6,195 nucleotides of DNA, taken from NCBI GenBank assembly GCA_903929655.1, contig CAIYVS010000641.1, positions 1-6,195 of the forward strand, written 5' to 3'. The position numbers were made by a program, and so were the translations under genes. This document shows positions 5,008-6,195 of this stretch, one piece after another. Within the stretch, counting starts at the first letter, position 1. Each line of letters starts with the position of its first letter. This stretch comes from an uncultured Bacteroidota bacterium. Lineage in GTDB: Bacteria > Bacteroidota > Bacteroidia > Chitinophagales > Chitinophagaceae. The notes beneath the pieces are model-generated. The model had not been told where the DNA came from. It saw only the letters and a list, made by a program, of their open reading frames with translations, and searched no databases.

Positions 5008-6195
5008 AAACAGAGACCTAAGAACAGATGCGTTTTCAGGTATAACTGAGCAATATAAGTCCACGAAAGTTCAGATAATCGTCAACTCACAAAGAAACTC
5101 GTTTCGTTATCAAATTATGACGAGTACATTACTTAATACATTGGCAAGATGGTGTCGTACTATAAAAATCTCGTGTGATAACGAAACCAATTTATTGCCA
5201 AACATAGAAAAAACGTTGGGTACGCACGAAAGCCTTAGCAAATTAGTTTATGAGATATATCCCCCGATAAATTTCACTATAACGGAAAACAAAGCAGTTG
5301 ATGAAGCATATGATATAGTTGTTTACATTGGAAAGCCTGAAGCCCTGGGAAATTCTCCCTTTGTTTCAATAGATGCAAACGGCTGGATTTGTTGCTGTTC
5401 ATTTTTAGATTACGGTAAATGTGGGGCAACTATACAAGACGAAGAAAATATTACTGGTCCTGTTTTTGCCGCATGTCTTGCAAATGCTGAATTATTTAGA
5501 TGGGCAAATAAAATGATCTCGAATCCCTATACCCGTTGGTATGACGTCAACGAACTGAAAATTAGTCAAACTGAACTTATAAATGTGAAATCGTTTCCTC
5601 ACAATATTAATCTTGGAAAGATTTATGTTGTTGGATGTGGTGCTATAGGGTCGTCATTTACCTATCTACTTGGACTGACAAACTGGAAAGGTGATGTCGG
5701 TTTAATTGACTATGATGAAGTCGACATTCACAATACAAGTAGTTCTTTACTGTTCACAATGAATGACGCAACTAAAAAATTAAAAAAAACAGATGTTTGT
5801 GGGGCATATCTCCAACGTTCAAACTTCAGTGTCAATACGTTTGAAACCGACTTCAATAAATTAGGCTATCATCATTCTGACCTGAACAAATCAGCAGATG
5901 TAATTTTCTGTTTTGCAAATGAACACAATGTTTGGTCCTCAATACAAAATATATATCCGCCAGTTGTTTTTCACGCATCTACCAGTAAGAATTGGGGTAT
6001 TAATATAGGTAGACATATTCCACATTTAGATGCATGTATAGTTTGCACTTTCAAGGAATTTATCGATAGTGTATACGTACCTCGTTGCTCCGAAGGTAAA
6101 ATTCCAACCGACCATACTGACGATAATATAGATGCTTCAAATACAGCAATTTTACCCTTTCTAAGCCCAACCGCTGCCTTATTAACTTTAATCGA
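4991..6195 (+). CDS. E1-like activating enzyme with two adenylation-type halves, 3' end cut off
   Basis: The frame is open from the ATG at 4991 to the window edge (401 codons), with an in-frame TGA two codons before the ATG, so the start is firm. It should adenylate the modifier's C-terminus and pass it via a thioester to the E2. Residues about 25-172 look like an N-terminal, nucleotide-motif-free Rossmann half ending in GPVFAACLANAELFRWAN, which recalls the helix after the E1 crossover. From about 209 the active ThiF/E1 half begins: GCGAIG at 215-220, IDYDEVDIHN at 239-248 with Asp240 as the likely ATP-ribose contact, and a lysine cluster at 262-266. The usual Arg of the N-x-x-R-Q motif is Ser251. 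CxxC at 349-352 suits a structural zinc site; Cys366 (PRCSEG) is one candidate catalytic cysteine. An inactive-plus-active plan is known for Bil-type E1s. Confidence 0.85.
   Translation, partial: MQTNYENRDLRTDAFSGITEQYKSTKVQIIVNSQRNSFRYQIMTSTLLNTLARWCRTIKISCDNETNLLPNIEKTLGTHESLSKLVYEIYPPINFTITENKAVDEAYDIVVYIGKPEALGNSPFVSIDANGWICCCSFLDYGKCGATIQDEENITGPVFAACLANAELFRWANKMISNPYTRWYDVNELKISQTELINVKSFPHNINLGKIYVVGCGAIGSSFTYLLGLTNWKGDVGLIDYDEVDIHNTSSSLLFTMNDATKKLKKTDVCGAYLQRSNFSVNTFETDFNKLGYHHSDLNKSADVIFCFANEHNVWSSIQNIYPPVVFHASTSKNWGINIGRHIPHLDACIVCTFKEFIDSVYVPRCSEGKIPTDHTDDNIDASNTAILPFLSPTAALLTLI

Overview
The window looks like a piece of a Bacteroidota genome, probably a Flavobacterium, Sphingobacterium or Chitinophaga-type organism. 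The evidence is a promoter with the Bacteroidota -7 element TAnnTTTG (TATTTTTG at 1691-1698), A-rich leaders without clear Shine-Dalgarno sequences, and protein families common in that phylum (MqsR toxin with a Panacea-domain partner, multi-ubiquitin proteins). Base composition changes across the window. Sampled lines in the first gene are near half GC (29/60 at 61-120, 32/60 at 601-660). Sampled lines further right are much more AT-rich (15/60 at 2641-2700, 21/60 at 5041-5100). This fits an acquired island lying beside host sequence.

Layout. Positions 3-890 hold the 3' end of a gene for a repeat-built Asp-box beta-propeller protein. Positions 891-1157 have no recognisable gene, only a weak terminator-like hairpin. 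Positions 1158-1545 carry a decayed gene for a regulator with two tandem XRE helix-turn-helix units, broken by two stop codons and one frameshift. It ends in a strong A/T-flanked hairpin terminator (1538-1575). A promoter overlapped by a perfect 14-bp palindrome then drives a two-gene toxin-antitoxin operon: an MqsR-family RNase toxin (1726-2076) and a fused MqsA-like/HTH/Panacea antitoxin (2080-3084). Positions 3085-3504 form a 420-base gap with three hairpins and one imperfect palindrome.

The main find is the run of four overlapping genes from 3505 to the right edge: a two-domain ubiquitin-like protein, an E2-like conjugating enzyme, a JAMM/JAB peptidase, and an E1-like activating enzyme cut off by the window end. 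Overlaps of 4, 20 and 17 bases indicate one translationally coupled operon. Together they make a complete eukaryote-like conjugation route: the peptidase trims or removes the modifier, E1 adenylates its C-terminus, and E2 passes it to a target. No E3 is visible. The gene set matches the general plan of the Bil/Bub-type bacterial conjugation systems. The Bil type is a proven anti-phage defence, so defence is the best guess here. Details that look unusual are the two-domain modifier ending in Gly-Lys-Gly-Ala, the compressed E2 active-site region, and the E1 motif changes.

The toxin-antitoxin pair directly upstream could stabilise the island or be a second abortive defence module. That link is inferred from position alone.
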